NCBI GenBank assembly: GCA_016187935.1
Contig: JACPIU010000033.1
Location: 1 to 64,000, forward strand
Direction of reading: 5' to 3'
Length of the DNA: 64,000 nt
From: Bdellovibrio sp.
GTDB taxonomy: Bacteria > Bdellovibrionota > Bacteriovoracia > Bacteriovoracales > Bacteriovoracaceae
Shown here: piece after piece, positions 33,476 through 42,127 of the stretch
Layout: every line of letters starts with the position of its first letter
Position numbering within the stretch: position 1 is the stretch's first letter
Position numbers and translations under genes: made by a program
Notes under the pieces: generated by a model
The model's input: the letters and a program-made list of their open reading frames with translations, nothing else
What the model was told of the DNA's origin: nothing
Databases searched by the model: none

Positions 33476-34776
33476 AAAATTTCGTTAGAGGTATTAGTTT
33501 ACTTACAATTTGCCTGATGTTCTACGGTTGTAAGACCAGTATTGATGCGCGATTAACCGTTCTGGAAGATGGCGCTTTTATTGTAAGAACGGCGGAGGAC
33601 GGTGTGCTTTCACTTCCGAAAGTCGCTCTGGATGCCGAACTGGTCGTGGACGGGAAAAAACCAGAAAAGTCGTATCTTAAATTGCATATGCGCAAAGGGA
33701 CTAGAAAGTATCGTCCTGAAATTCCTGTTCGCCTTCCGAAATTAGATATTTTATTAGGTTCAAATGATCCCATCCGTTTGGATGCCAAAGCACTTGGGCA
33801 AGATTTTGGGATCATGCTGATGCGGGAAATTCGCCCCGGCAAAGATTTGTTTACTATGACTTTCCACGATTCAGAGTTTGATACAACCATTGGCAAAATG
33901 GTTTTTGAATATGAGCCAGATAAAATTCTCTTCGATGCCAAGAACAACGAATTTCTGGCCAGCTATCAAGCTGTAAAACGGAAGCAACGCGCAGTCGTGA
34001 TTAGAATCAATGGCGATGTTGATAGCATGATTTCTCTTCCCCAGAAATTTGGTTGGTTGGAAGAGACTCTTGATCATATTGTAAATTACGGAGGGATGGT
34101 GCTTGTTTCGCCTTGGGCATACGCACGGTATGCCAACGTCTCTTGGATTATTGGTGATGGTAACAAGTCGACGGAACAGACAGATGAAAAATGGAAGGCC
34201 GTGGCCAAAGAATATCCAGTGATCGATTATTTTGCCTTTGTTCATTCCGGTGATCAGCGCATTTACAGCAGCGAAACAAGAGATCAGATGACAATGGAAA
34301 CTATTGGTCTCAAGAAGAATCAATTAAGACTTGTGTATACGGGCGCCTGTTCTTCCGGATCTGGGTCCGAATGGTTGAAGGAATACGCTACTGCAGGGGC
34401 CGGAGGGCAACGCGGTACTTCCGCATCTCCCATTTTTCAATTTAGTGTTTTGAAAAAGTGGGTTTACGGTTTCGATTTTGAAGATTCTGTTGTTAAGGCA
34501 TGGAAGGGTGCAATCCGAAAAGTTCGTGCTTTAGAGTGGATTAGTTTTGCTAAATTATGGGAAGAGAAAACAGGTTTTATGATGTGGCGTAACGCCGATG
34601 ATTTGCTTCACGATAGCGAAATCTTAATAAGTTATACGCAGGAACTTCCAGCAGCTAACTTAAGAATCAATCAATCAGCCGTTTTAAAAAATGCCGTAAC
34701 AGATGATAATATCATTGAGCGTGCCGTCAATGATATTATTGCAGAAAGAAATGGCGAACTTTTGCTTCAAGAATAG
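33472..34776 (+). CDS. Lipoprotein with a possible caspase-like His-Cys domain
   Basis: 434 residues. Signal peptide with lipobox FYGC (Cys20). Residues about 250-345 contain a hydrophobic strand ending in FVHSGD (His258), then LRLVYTGACSSGSG (Cys293) and later AGGQRGTSASPIFQF. A His followed by Ser-Gly and a Cys in a GAC-x-SG setting 35 residues later is the arrangement of the caspase/gingipain/clostripain fold (clan CD). I do not recognise the N-terminal 230 residues. The anchor Cys is followed by KTS, which fits outer-membrane sorting. The peptidase idea is inferred from motifs only. Confidence 0.55.
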   Translation: MKNFVRGISLLTICLMFYGCKTSIDARLTVLEDGAFIVRTAEDGVLSLPKVALDAELVVDGKKPEKSYLKLHMRKGTRKYRPEIPVRLPKLDILLGSNDPIRLDAKALGQDFGIMLMREIRPGKDLFTMTFHDSEFDTTIGKMVFEYEPDKILFDAKNNEFLASYQAVKRKQRAVVIRINGDVDSMISLPQKFGWLEETLDHIVNYGGMVLVSPWAYARYANVSWIIGDGNKSTEQTDEKWKAVAKEYPVIDYFAFVHSGDQRIYSSETRDQMTMETIGLKKNQLRLVYTGACSSGSGSEWLKEYATAGAGGQRGTSASPIFQFSVLKKWVYGFDFEDSVVKAWKGAIRKVRALEWISFAKLWEEKTGFMMWRNADDLLHDSEILISYTQELPAANLRINQSAVLKNAVTDDNIIERAVNDIIAERNGELLLQE

Positions 34777-34783
34777 AAGTTCC

Positions 34784-34829
34784 ACTTTGCATCTTGGACT
34801 GATAGGATGATCAGTCAGAGATGCAAAGT
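34784..34829. promoter_or_regulatory. 46-bp nested hairpin directly before the MFS start codon
   Basis: ACTTTGCATCT (34784-34794) pairs exactly with AGATGCAAAGT (34819-34829). Inside it, GACTGAT (34797-34803) pairs exactly with ATCAGTC (34810-34816), leaving a six-base loop AGGATG. The only defects are one G-U and one mismatch between the stems. The ATG of the transporter begins at 34832 and no Shine-Dalgarno lies outside the hairpin. There is no T run, so a simple terminator is unlikely. A translational switch or a repressor operator fits better. Confidence 0.65.
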
Positions 34830-34831
34830 AT

Positions 34832-36025
34832 ATGACTAAAAAAGAAATTATCTTTCTGTTAATCCTTGCCACAGTTCAATTTTGTCATAGCGTGGACTTC
34901 ATGATCATGATGCCGTTGGGGCCGCAATTAATGCGACTCCTGAGTATTAATCCAAGTCAATTTGGTCTCTTGGTTTCTGCCTATACTTTTAGTGCTGGCA
35001 TCATGGGTCTGTTTGGTGTTTTTTTTCTTGATAAATTAGATCGCAAGAAAGCATTGCAACTGTTCTTTATCGGTTTTACTGTTGGGACAATTGCCTGTGC
35101 TCTGGCAAACTCCTATCCAATCCTGCTCATGATGCGCGCTTTGACCGGAGCATTCGGTGGTCTTTTAGGTTCAATTATTTTATCTATTGTTGGCGATGTT
35201 TTTCCTTTCGAGAAACGTGGTCGTGCCATGGCCATTGTTATGGCAGCATTCAGTGTCGCGGCGGTCGTGGGTGTGCCCTTTGGTCTTTTTTTGGCCAATA
35301 GTTTTGATTGGCGCGCTCCCTTTTTGTTTTTGGGTATTTTGAGCTTACCAATTTCAGTCATTATTTGGGCCAAAATTCCTATGCTTCAAGAACATTTGAA
35401 ACATCGAGATATAGAGCGAACAGCTTTCTTAATTTATCGCGAAGCTTGGTCTAATCCTGAGGAGCGTGGTGCTTTAGTTTTTATTGCTTTTTTGGTTTTG
35501 GGACAATTCATGGTGATCCCGTACATCAGCCCCTCAATGGTGGCCAATGTTGGGTTCAGTGAAAATGATTTGGTTTGGATCTATCTGGTCGGCGGTCTGC
35601 TTACGATTGTCACTTCCCAATTAATTGGAAAGGCCGCTGATCGTTATGGTAAAGCTTATATGTTTAAGATTTTCCTACTTTTTTCACTTTTCCCCATTCT
35701 TGTCATTACCAACATGGGGGTGTCCTCCATTCCTTTTGCCTTAGTCTTTACCTCGCTTTTTTTTGTTTCTATGGGAGGGAGAATGATTCCGGCCATGGCC
35801 CTTCTCTCTTCCTCTGTGCCGGTGCAAAAACGTGGATCTTTTATGGGTCTAGTAAATTCCGTGCAGCAATTCAGTGCAGCTATTGCCGCATTTTTTGCAG
35901 GATATATTGTGCAAAAAGATCTGATCACAGGCCAACTCTTGCGTTATCAATTAGTGGGTTATTTTGGAGTTTTTTTTAGTCTAATTGCGCTTTATTGTTT
36001 AAAATATCTCAAGAAACAATATTAA
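34832..36025 (+). CDS. MFS transporter, drug/sugar efflux type
   Basis: 397 residues with twelve predicted membrane segments. The motif LFGVFFLDKLDRKKALQLFF resembles MFS motif A (G-x3-D-R/K) between helices 2 and 3. LLGSIILSIVGDVFPFEKRG and a proline/glycine-rich helix 5 (SVAAVVGVPFGLFLA) resemble motif C of antiporters such as AraJ-like and Bcr-like exporters. Substrate unknown. The large hairpin at its 5' end suggests induced expression. Confidence 0.8.
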   Translation: MTKKEIIFLLILATVQFCHSVDFMIMMPLGPQLMRLLSINPSQFGLLVSAYTFSAGIMGLFGVFFLDKLDRKKALQLFFIGFTVGTIACALANSYPILLMMRALTGAFGGLLGSIILSIVGDVFPFEKRGRAMAIVMAAFSVAAVVGVPFGLFLANSFDWRAPFLFLGILSLPISVIIWAKIPMLQEHLKHRDIERTAFLIYREAWSNPEERGALVFIAFLVLGQFMVIPYISPSMVANVGFSENDLVWIYLVGGLLTIVTSQLIGKAADRYGKAYMFKIFLLFSLFPILVITNMGVSSIPFALVFTSLFFVSMGGRMIPAMALLSSSVPVQKRGSFMGLVNSVQQFSAAIAAFFAGYIVQKDLITGQLLRYQLVGYFGVFFSLIALYCLKYLKKQY

Positions 36026-36079
36026 TTGTGTGTCACAAATACAAAATAATCTGCGTATTTTAAAAAAAAGGAGATGGTT

Positions 36080-36541
36080 ATGCGAATTATCATGATATTT
36101 TGTACTTTTTTTTCGATGACGTCTTTCGGAGCAACTTCGCCTGAGATCGAAAAATATCTTAACGATGTTTTAAAGGCCAACGATGCTGTTCATTCAGCTT
36201 TTATTAAAAGTGATGATAAAGAACTCAAATCGGTGTGGGATACTTTTGAAAAAGCGCTATCTGGGCCGCGTCCTGATGAATTAAAAGATTTTGTCACTGA
36301 AAGTAAATCAGCAGCCTCAAAGTTAGTTAATGCCACAAAATTTGATGAAAAACGCAAACTCTATGGTGACGTGATGAAGCCCATAGCACTCATGCTGCAA
36401 AAATATGGCCCAATTGCCTCCTATAAAGTGTTTACTTGCCCGATGGTTAAAAAGGATTGGATTCAAGATATTAAAGTCGTTCCTCAAGTTCAAAATCCCT
36501 ACGATCCCAAAATGGTAAAATGTGGAATGATGAGGGAATAA
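36080..36541 (+). CDS. Exported DUF3347-domain protein
   Basis: 153 residues from ATG 36080 (an ATG at 36074 is too close to the AAGGAG ribosome site). Signal peptide at about 1-18 (FFSMTSFGA). The segments YKVFTCPMVKKDWIQD and VQNPYDPKMVKCGMMRE match the DUF3347 C-terminal pattern, with Cys and Met residues that are plausible metal ligands. DUF3347 is often found near, or fused to, copper efflux proteins. It borders the copper cluster in convergent orientation to copD. Confidence 0.72.
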   Translation: MRIIMIFCTFFSMTSFGATSPEIEKYLNDVLKANDAVHSAFIKSDDKELKSVWDTFEKALSGPRPDELKDFVTESKSAASKLVNATKFDEKRKLYGDVMKPIALMLQKYGPIASYKVFTCPMVKKDWIQDIKVVPQVQNPYDPKMVKCGMMRE

Positions 36542-36568
36542 CGGACCCATTAATTTAAAGGATATCGT

Positions 36569-36841
36569 ATGTATAAACATCACATCTTTGTTTGTGAATC
36601 GTGCCAGTATGAAACAGAGAAGGGACCCAGTGATCCGGCACTTGGAAAAATATTGAGAAAAAATATTAGCTCAAAGGTCAAAGAAATGTTTTCGACAGGA
36701 GATGTCTGTGTCACCGGAAGTGGATGTCTCGGGCAATGTGAGCAAGGAATAAGTAGTGTCATTTATCCCAAAGGGGAATGGATAAATGGATTAAGACCAG
36801 GCGATGAAATAAGAATTATCGAGAAACTCACGAAACGATAG
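36569..36841 (+). CDS. Thioredoxin-like [2Fe-2S] ferredoxin
   Basis: 90 residues. HIFVCESCQYETEKGPSDPA, then DVCVTGSGCLGQCEQGISSV, is the cysteine arrangement of the small thioredoxin-fold 2Fe-2S ferredoxins (four Cys, the last pair in CLGQC). The C-terminus YPKGEWINGLRPGDEIRIIE is typical. It is a cytoplasmic electron carrier of unknown partner. AAAGGATATC is before the ATG. It follows the DUF3347 gene by 28 bp and may share its transcript. Confidence 0.78.
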   Translation: MYKHHIFVCESCQYETEKGPSDPALGKILRKNISSKVKEMFSTGDVCVTGSGCLGQCEQGISSVIYPKGEWINGLRPGDEIRIIEKLTKR

Positions 36842-36893
36842 AATTACCTTTTATTTCTGATAAAAACCAAAGTTACTAATTGTGTATGCACGG

Positions 36894-37766
36894 TTATGGT
36901 GAAAGACGTGTAAGAAAACCCGCCACAATAAAGATACAAGACACCATGACAAGCTCGACCAGAACGGTTCGAGCTACATTTCGAGCAAATTCCATCTCGC
37001 GATCAGGCCTCCAGCGTTTCATGTGTATGAACGGATTGATAGAGGCCACACTGAGAGTCAAAATGAAAAGGCCGAATTTTGTCAGCACCAATTTACCATA
37101 TTCGGTAGAAACGAGTGATGCGAAGTCTACACCATAGCGAAGCGCCATGGCCAAGCCTGTCACCCCAATGAGCGCCGTGCTTGCCATGGCAAAATGCGAG
37201 AAGCGAGTTACTACGAGGATGCTTGCATTTGCGGGTAAAGAATTTGGGGTCGAATGAAGCCTTGTCTTGAGCCAGAATAAGAGAGTCATTAGCCCTCCCG
37301 TCCATATTGATACGGCGACAAGATGAATATAGTCGAGTATGAGGTTGATCGCGGTTCCCGTTTGCACAGTGCTTGCGTGCCCACTCAAGCTAAAGCAAAG
37401 AGGAAGGATGAGCGTGATCCACCAAAATTGAGATAATTTTTTTATTAGTGCGATAGTCAGAATTACAAGAATAAGCCCTATCTTGCATAGGCCGATATGG
37501 CCAAAATGGGTACTGGTGGCAACGCTAAAAAGAACCGAGGAATTCCATGATTCGGCCATCTCAACGGCAACCAGAATGAACCATATGAGCGAAACCAGGA
37601 AAATAGTGCTCGTCAATACTACTGACAATTTTCTGCTGCGGTTAAAGCAAGAGCTAACTGTTTCACCCGCAGCAGAAGCAATCCCGGCATGAAAAATAAA
37701 CATTCCAAGAAGCCAACTGCATAACAGGTAATCTAATCCATGAACAATTCCGAGAATTGTATTCAT
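36894..37766 (-). CDS. copD: Copper resistance protein CopD family
   Basis: 290 residues, eight predicted membrane segments with conserved His (GIVHGLDYLLCS, ATSTHFGHIGL, LDYIHLVAVSIWTGGLMTLL, VTRFSHFAMASTALIGVTG, INPFIHMKRW). The IHLVAVSIWTGG and RFSH segments are typical of the CopD domain, an inner-membrane copper importer or heme-b-like protein working with periplasmic CopC. It starts 9 bp after copC and is the last gene of the long minus-strand metal operon. Confidence 0.82.
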   Translation of the reverse strand: MNTILGIVHGLDYLLCSWLLGMFIFHAGIASAAGETVSSCFNRSRKLSVVLTSTIFLVSLIWFILVAVEMAESWNSSVLFSVATSTHFGHIGLCKIGLILVILTIALIKKLSQFWWITLILPLCFSLSGHASTVQTGTAINLILDYIHLVAVSIWTGGLMTLLFWLKTRLHSTPNSLPANASILVVTRFSHFAMASTALIGVTGLAMALRYGVDFASLVSTEYGKLVLTKFGLFILTLSVASINPFIHMKRWRPDREMEFARNVARTVLVELVMVSCIFIVAGFLTRLSP

Positions 37767-37775
37767 GATCGAAAG

Positions 37776-38138
37776 CTACTCTTTTGGAGCAAAGGTGAAG
37801 TCATACTCACCATGGGCCTTGTGCGCATCAATGGAAGTGGCTTTCCATTTGACGTGATATTTCCCTGCTTTGAGGGGGCCTTTCAAAGAGATCGACAATG
37901 CGTCCTGCTTTTCATCGATCACAATCTCACCTGAATCCATTCGATTCTTGCTTGCGACTTCTATCACCTCAATCTTGGAAAACTTAGGTTCCACCTTGCC
38001 GCTTAGTTTAAGCCTAATTGTCTGGATTGGTTTAACGACGACTTCATCTTTTCCTGGTGAAGCCGTGACGAGATCAATGTGGGCCAAGGTGATTGCTGGA
38101 CATAACGTGAGCATGAGGAAGACAAATTTAAAATTCAC
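37776..38138 (-). CDS. copC: Periplasmic copper-binding protein CopC
   Basis: 120 residues from a GTG start. Signal peptide ending TLA-HIDL, so the mature protein starts with His, the copper ligand conserved in CopC and LPMO-like folds. Further ligands lie in DAHKAHGEYDFTF at the C-terminus. The fold is a small beta barrel (AVVKPIQTIRLKLSG-type strand, GKYHVKWKATS). It delivers or buffers Cu(II) in the periplasm with CopD. The start overlaps the previous stop by one base. Confidence 0.88.
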   Translation of the reverse strand: MNFKFVFLMLTLCPAITLAHIDLVTASPGKDEVVVKPIQTIRLKLSGKVEPKFSKIEVIEVASKNRMDSGEIVIDEKQDALSISLKGPLKAGKYHVKWKATSIDAHKAHGEYDFTFAPKE

Positions 38139-38557
38139 TATCTTATGTCCTGAAGTTTGGTGAGCGTGTCAACAACCGAATTGGAATCTATGCTTATGTT
38201 AAATTTCCAAGCACCTCTCATGCCTAAAAATATTTTTTTCTCGTAAATCCCTTCACCTTTTTCTTCCACAGCATATTCTGGTGGGCGCATACTCATTGTG
38301 GCCATATCATAAGGAATCACTACCTTTGCGCCAGTGACAGATTGCTCTTCAGTATTAGTTATTTTTAAGGTGAGGATGCCCCAGCCGCGCTTTAGTTCTG
38401 ACCAATTTCCGCTGATTTGATACTGATTATTGACCGTTGGTTCAGCTACATCAAATTCAATCGCCGTTGCAGCATGAGCATCATGAGAGTGATGCTGGCA
38501 TGTGGATACGCTGCCAACCAATAAAAATGCAAATAGAACGGACATCATTGTTTTCAT
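38138..38557 (-). CDS. Exported His-rich YtkA/FixH-like protein
   Basis: 139 residues. Signal peptide and a CQHHSHDAH segment (Cys20 region) that may be a lipobox plus metal-binding His cluster. The following domain (GWGILTLKITNTEEQSVTGA, MATMSMRPPEYAVEEKGEG, FLGMRGAWKFNISIDS) has the YtkA/FixH-type beta fold with Met-rich loop, often linked to copper delivery. One of two such genes flanking an outer-membrane barrel gene. AAGGAG before the ATG. Confidence 0.7.
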   Translation of the reverse strand: MKTMMSVLFAFLLVGSVSTCQHHSHDAHAATAIEFDVAEPTVNNQYQISGNWSELKRGWGILTLKITNTEEQSVTGAKVVIPYDMATMSMRPPEYAVEEKGEGIYEKKIFLGMRGAWKFNISIDSNSVVDTLTKLQDIR

Positions 38558-38575
38558 TTAATCTCCTTAATATTT

Positions 38576-39526
38576 TTATAGGCCACTATACGTCATTGAT
38601 AAGGCCACGGTTTGAGCATAGGGTTGATTAGCTTCATAGCGATAAAATGGAAATGCTGTTTCATAAGAGACTCCAATAGTCCAAACGTCAGCATAAAAAT
38701 AATTAAATCCTATCTGAGTTGTAAACAATCTGGCAGCGGAGCCTTGAGTACTTTGTCTATCAACTGAAGTCTCAAATTGCCAGAGTTGTTTCAGACCTAG
38801 AGTACTACTCCATCCATTGAATAGATAAGCGATGCTTTCGCTAGTTTGGACACGATTTCCAGTCTTCATGGTGTAAGGAGAGCTTATTGGTTCGTTGTGC
38901 AAATGTGTGACATACTTTTTCAAGGGATAGAAAAAAGAGGCGTCCAAGGAAAACTTTATTGGACGATAGAGTTTCGAAGAAGCGATGCCAGCGTGGAGTG
39001 TTGTCACACCCTCTCCGGTAATATCGGCCCCGTATGGGTCATGAGAGTGATGTATGGAATTCCCCATGGGTAATCGGGCGCCACCATATAAAGATATTTC
39101 AGGATGAAAAGTCAGAAAGTTAAGGTCCTCCCAGAGCATATACCTCGCTTCAATTGCGGGATCTCCCATGGCAGTCGAAGAATGATTTTGCATGGAAATC
39201 TCATAATCATTGTGAATCATGGGAGCACTGGCACCGATTTGCCAATCATCATTTAGGCGAAAGGCGCCACCAATAGTTGTAATGAATGACTGTTTAGTTG
39301 TTTCTGGAGAATTCGCACGATAATTTCCATATGGATCAAACTGTCCTTCTACGGAACGATACTGAGTAGAAGCACCAAGTTGAAAATGCTGTTCTGAGGA
39401 TAAGACATTTATAACCTGCCCACCTCCCCCAGAATGGCAACTGGATGCCAGAAGATTATCGAAATATCCCAGGCATAATGCAGCAAGCAGAAATGTTTTA
39501 AATTTCGGTTTCAAAACTGTACTCAT
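38576..39526 (-). CDS. Predicted outer-membrane beta-barrel protein of the metal cluster
   Basis: 316 residues from ATG 39526 (a start at 39541 is possible). Signal peptide (FLLAALCLGYFDNLLASSC), then CHSGGGG. Alternating strands throughout (FITTIGGAFRLNDDWQIGAS, AEARYMLW-type, ISLYGGARLPMG, WTIGVSYETAFPFYRYE) ending in VALSMTYSGL, a barrel-like C-terminus. His-rich loops (SIHHSHDPYG, THLHNE) may bind metal. The start lies inside the end of the upstream YtkA-like gene, so coupled translation is likely. Function unknown; a metal-related outer-membrane channel or sensor is an inference. Confidence 0.65.
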   Translation of the reverse strand: MSTVLKPKFKTFLLAALCLGYFDNLLASSCHSGGGGQVINVLSSEQHFQLGASTQYRSVEGQFDPYGNYRANSPETTKQSFITTIGGAFRLNDDWQIGASAPMIHNDYEISMQNHSSTAMGDPAIEARYMLWEDLNFLTFHPEISLYGGARLPMGNSIHHSHDPYGADITGEGVTTLHAGIASSKLYRPIKFSLDASFFYPLKKYVTHLHNEPISSPYTMKTGNRVQTSESIAYLFNGWSSTLGLKQLWQFETSVDRQSTQGSAARLFTTQIGFNYFYADVWTIGVSYETAFPFYRYEANQPYAQTVALSMTYSGL

Positions 39527-39971
39527 CTTTCTTATCACCATCTTTTATTGTGAGTGTGACTTTCCATATCCCACCCATCGAAAATAATATTGAAACACGA
39601 TATGACCCGTCAGCTTGTAATGTTGCTTCTTCTTCAACTTCCATTCCAGGCATACTAGGCATTTCATATAAAATACTTAACTTTGTTTCAGATGCCAATG
39701 GATGAAGGTCCTGGGCATGTACGCTGCGAATGATAAGAAGAAGTTTTTCGTTGTCTTTGGGTTTGCGAGTGAGAGTAACACCATTTTCATCTGCCAAAAT
39801 CATAGACACATAATATTTCTCATTGGTCGTGACTTTGGCAGGGCCACTGGCTTGCCCCAAAGAACCAGTCTGAATCAATTCGTCCTTTACTTCTTTGTTC
39901 ATCGGGCCGCAGCTAGAAATAATGAGGGAGAGAGAAAAGATAGCAATAAACAGGTCTTTACTTAATTGCAT
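39498..39971 (-). CDS. YtkA-like lipoprotein
   Basis: 157 residues from ATG 39971 (MQLSKDLF) with AAGGGG upstream; longer readings extend into the NosL gene. Signal peptide with lipobox ISSC (about residue 21). Domain strands KYYVSMILADENGVTLTRKP and a Met-rich loop LYEMPSMPGMEVEEEATL, then GSYRVSILFSMGGIWKVTLT, resemble YtkA/FixH-like copper-related proteins. The gene overlaps nosL upstream and the barrel gene downstream. Confidence 0.7.
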   Translation of the reverse strand: MQLSKDLFIAIFSLSLIISSCGPMNKEVKDELIQTGSLGQASGPAKVTTNEKYYVSMILADENGVTLTRKPKDNEKLLLIIRSVHAQDLHPLASETKLSILYEMPSMPGMEVEEEATLQADGSYRVSILFSMGGIWKVTLTIKDGDKKDEYSFETEI

Positions 39972-40386
39972 TTTCGACCCCTTGTAGAATGACACCTTCA
40001 CCATATTTCTTCTGGGCCTCCAAAGCCTCTGCTTCCGTGGCAAAAGCTCCGAAATAGGGTGCCATCACGTTTTCGCCAATATCCGCCTTGATCTTCGTGC
40101 TTTTAAGCAGAAAAAAGGCCTTATCACCTGCCAGTAATTTTTCGGGATGATTAAAATCAGCGACTTCAATTTTCTTATAGCGCGGATCATGTTTGACCGC
40201 CTTTTTAAGGCAGGAGATGGCGCATACATGCAGAGGTTCTTTTGCGGCCGGTTCAGTTTGTAAAACAAAAAGGTTTTTGGCATGTTCTGCGAGTGGCATT
40301 CCACAAACACTACATACTCGGCCGGCAGCCATTGCAGAACAAGCAATCACGGAAATCCCAAGCAAAAAAGCAGTGATCTTATACAT
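39958..40386 (-). CDS. nosL: NosL-family copper chaperone-like protein
   Basis: 142 residues. Signal peptide (FLLGISVIACSAMA), then RVCSVCGMPLAEHAKNLFVL, the CxxCGM pair characteristic of NosL, and later HVCAISCLKKAV and MAPYFGAFATEAEALEAQKK. NosL binds Cu(I) and is best known from nitrous oxide reductase maturation. No nosZ or other nos gene lies in the window, so here it most likely serves periplasmic copper handling. AAGGGA before the ATG. Confidence 0.82.
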   Translation of the reverse strand: MYKITAFLLGISVIACSAMAAGRVCSVCGMPLAEHAKNLFVLQTEPAAKEPLHVCAISCLKKAVKHDPRYKKIEVADFNHPEKLLAGDKAFFLLKSTKIKADIGENVMAPYFGAFATEAEALEAQKKYGEGVILQGVENAIK

Positions 40387-40402
40387 AACTTTCCCTTAAA
40401 AA

Positions 40403-40861
40403 TTACAAGGCCCCTTGGCACTCAGGCGTTTGGTCAAAACGCTTTTGTTGTTCAGGCACAAGTTGTTTACGAATTTCCACTACTAAATCAGAATAAACCC
40501 TAACTTCCTCAGAGCAAATAAAAAGTCCATTTTTAGTGCAATTATCAAGAATGGCCTGCCAGTCTTGATGCCCTAAGAACACACGGCCACAAGCATCCTT
40601 GAGATCAACTTTGGCAATTGCCCGATTGAAGGCCGCCTTGTAGTCTTTACTCTGGACAAGTTGAACCGTTACTTGCTCGATTTGGCCAAAATAATTTCTA
40701 AAGGCATGATGCTGCTCAGATTGGTAAGGCGTTTGTGGCATTGCCTCGAGCGCCTTAATTCGCAACTCATCAACTTTTTTAATCCAATCGCGAAGCGCAA
40801 CGTCCTCTTTGCATCCAGAAAAACCTATAATAAATAATATAAAAGGCAAATATCGTTTCAT
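40403..40861 (-). CDS. Small predicted lipoprotein of the metal cluster
   Basis: 152 residues. Signal peptide with lipobox FSGC (about 14-17). Mature part mostly helical with His pair (SEQHHAFRNYFG) and four Cys (DACGRVFLG, DNCTKNGLFIC, PECQGAL). It overlaps the TolC-like gene by 4 bp, so it is part of the same operon. No known family recognised. A periplasmic metal-binding accessory is an inference. Confidence 0.6.
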   Translation of the reverse strand: MKRYLPFILFIIGFSGCKEDVALRDWIKKVDELRIKALEAMPQTPYQSEQHHAFRNYFGQIEQVTVQLVQSKDYKAAFNRAIAKVDLKDACGRVFLGHQDWQAILDNCTKNGLFICSEEVRVYSDLVVEIRKQLVPEQQKRFDQTPECQGAL

Positions 40862-42117
40862 AAGCGCCCCCTAATCAGTTCGATGGCAGCAGGTTCTTTG
40901 GTGTAATTACCTTGAAAAAGCATTCGCTTAAGTCTGTCCTCATTGGCCATGAAGCGATACTGAACGGCAAAAAAGGATGTTTCAGATTGAATATGATTGC
41001 GTGAAGCTTCAACAAGCATCAACATCTCAATTCTCTCGCCTAAACTTAGACGTTCATAAAGTTTTCGCAGAGTCAGCTCCGTCAAAACTGTATGTCGTTT
41101 TAAGTCTGGATAATTGGCGATATCGAGATTGTAGTTTTCAACCAGAAGTTTGAGTTGCCGTTTTAGTGTTTCAGTCGCGGCACGCTGCTGGATTTTCAAA
41201 GTTTCTTTTTGGGCGGCCACAACACGCATAGTAGCTCCAGTACCAAATCCTAATCCGCCTGATTGTGCTGGCCCATTATTCATGCCTGAACTGCCAAGAA
41301 AAGTATACATGGCTTCTTTTCTCATAAAGTTTGAAGCGGCAATAAGATGGTCGAACTCGCGAATTTCTGGCGAAGAATCAACAGCGCGAAATTCGAAATC
41401 TTGATAGCGTAAAGGTTCCAGTATACTAAAATCTGGTAGTGGAATTGGGCCAAGTTTGACCTCTACTTCACTGGGATATCCCATCATGTACGCCAAAAGA
41501 GTCGTTTCTTCCAGAATGAGAACTTCTAGTGCCCTGCGATCTTCTTTAAGTGCTAAAATTCGCGTTTCAATTTCACGGGAAGCACCATCGCGCAATCCTC
41601 CGAGAATTTCATGGATGCTCACAATCCGAAAAAGTTCTTCAAATTCTTGAATATTTCTATTTACATGTTCGAGAACGGCACGATCAAGTAAGGAATTAAA
41701 GTAAAGTCCCTTGCTCGTCATAACCAAATTGGCCCAAAGTGCTCGATAAGCTTCTTTGTCTGCAAGATAAAGAAGCTTTGCGCGCTTCAGAGCAAACCAA
41801 TTAGCAGGAACTAAAAATGGAGTTATATCCTCGATGATTCCCATCGCAGCTCCAACATAATTACCCATTACGGCATCAACTGCCACACCAGCAATTCGCC
41901 AAAGATTAAGACGTGGGAGTAGATTGCCCCTTGCTATCTGAATTGCCTCTTTAGCTTGATAAACGCGAAGAGCATTTTCCAGAACTTCATAATTATCATT
42001 CGATATTTTTTTGACTACATCATCAATTGAAATCGTTACAGTCTCAGCGGCGGGACCTATGGGAGATAAAAATAATTGAAGAAAGATAAGGACCGCAAAT
42101 ATTTTCTTGGAAAACAT
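40858..42117 (-). CDS. TolC-like outer-membrane efflux protein of the metal operon
   Basis: 419 residues from ATG 42117, with AAGGAG at good spacing. Signal peptide (FAVLIFLQLFLSPIGPA). Long helices with the OEP layout: ALRVYQAKEAIQIARGNLLP near the N-terminus, then coiled segments (ILALKEDRRALEVLILEETT; AAQKETLKIQQRAATETLKR). It is more divergent than the other two TolC proteins here. It may pair with the CzcA-type pump or with the lipoproteins around it. Confidence 0.7.
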   Translation of the reverse strand: MFSKKIFAVLIFLQLFLSPIGPAAETVTISIDDVVKKISNDNYEVLENALRVYQAKEAIQIARGNLLPRLNLWRIAGVAVDAVMGNYVGAAMGIIEDITPFLVPANWFALKRAKLLYLADKEAYRALWANLVMTSKGLYFNSLLDRAVLEHVNRNIQEFEELFRIVSIHEILGGLRDGASREIETRILALKEDRRALEVLILEETTLLAYMMGYPSEVEVKLGPIPLPDFSILEPLRYQDFEFRAVDSSPEIREFDHLIAASNFMRKEAMYTFLGSSGMNNGPAQSGGLGFGTGATMRVVAAQKETLKIQQRAATETLKRQLKLLVENYNLDIANYPDLKRHTVLTELTLRKLYERLSLGERIEMLMLVEASRNHIQSETSFFAVQYRFMANEDRLKRMLFQGNYTKEPAAIELIRGRL

Positions 42118-42127
42118 ATCTAACTCC

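Noticed and set aside
39958-40386. Part of a nitrous oxide reductase (nos) cluster
   Set aside because: NosL is present, but none of nosZ, nosD, nosF, nosY or nosR is visible; the neighbours are copper-resistance genes.
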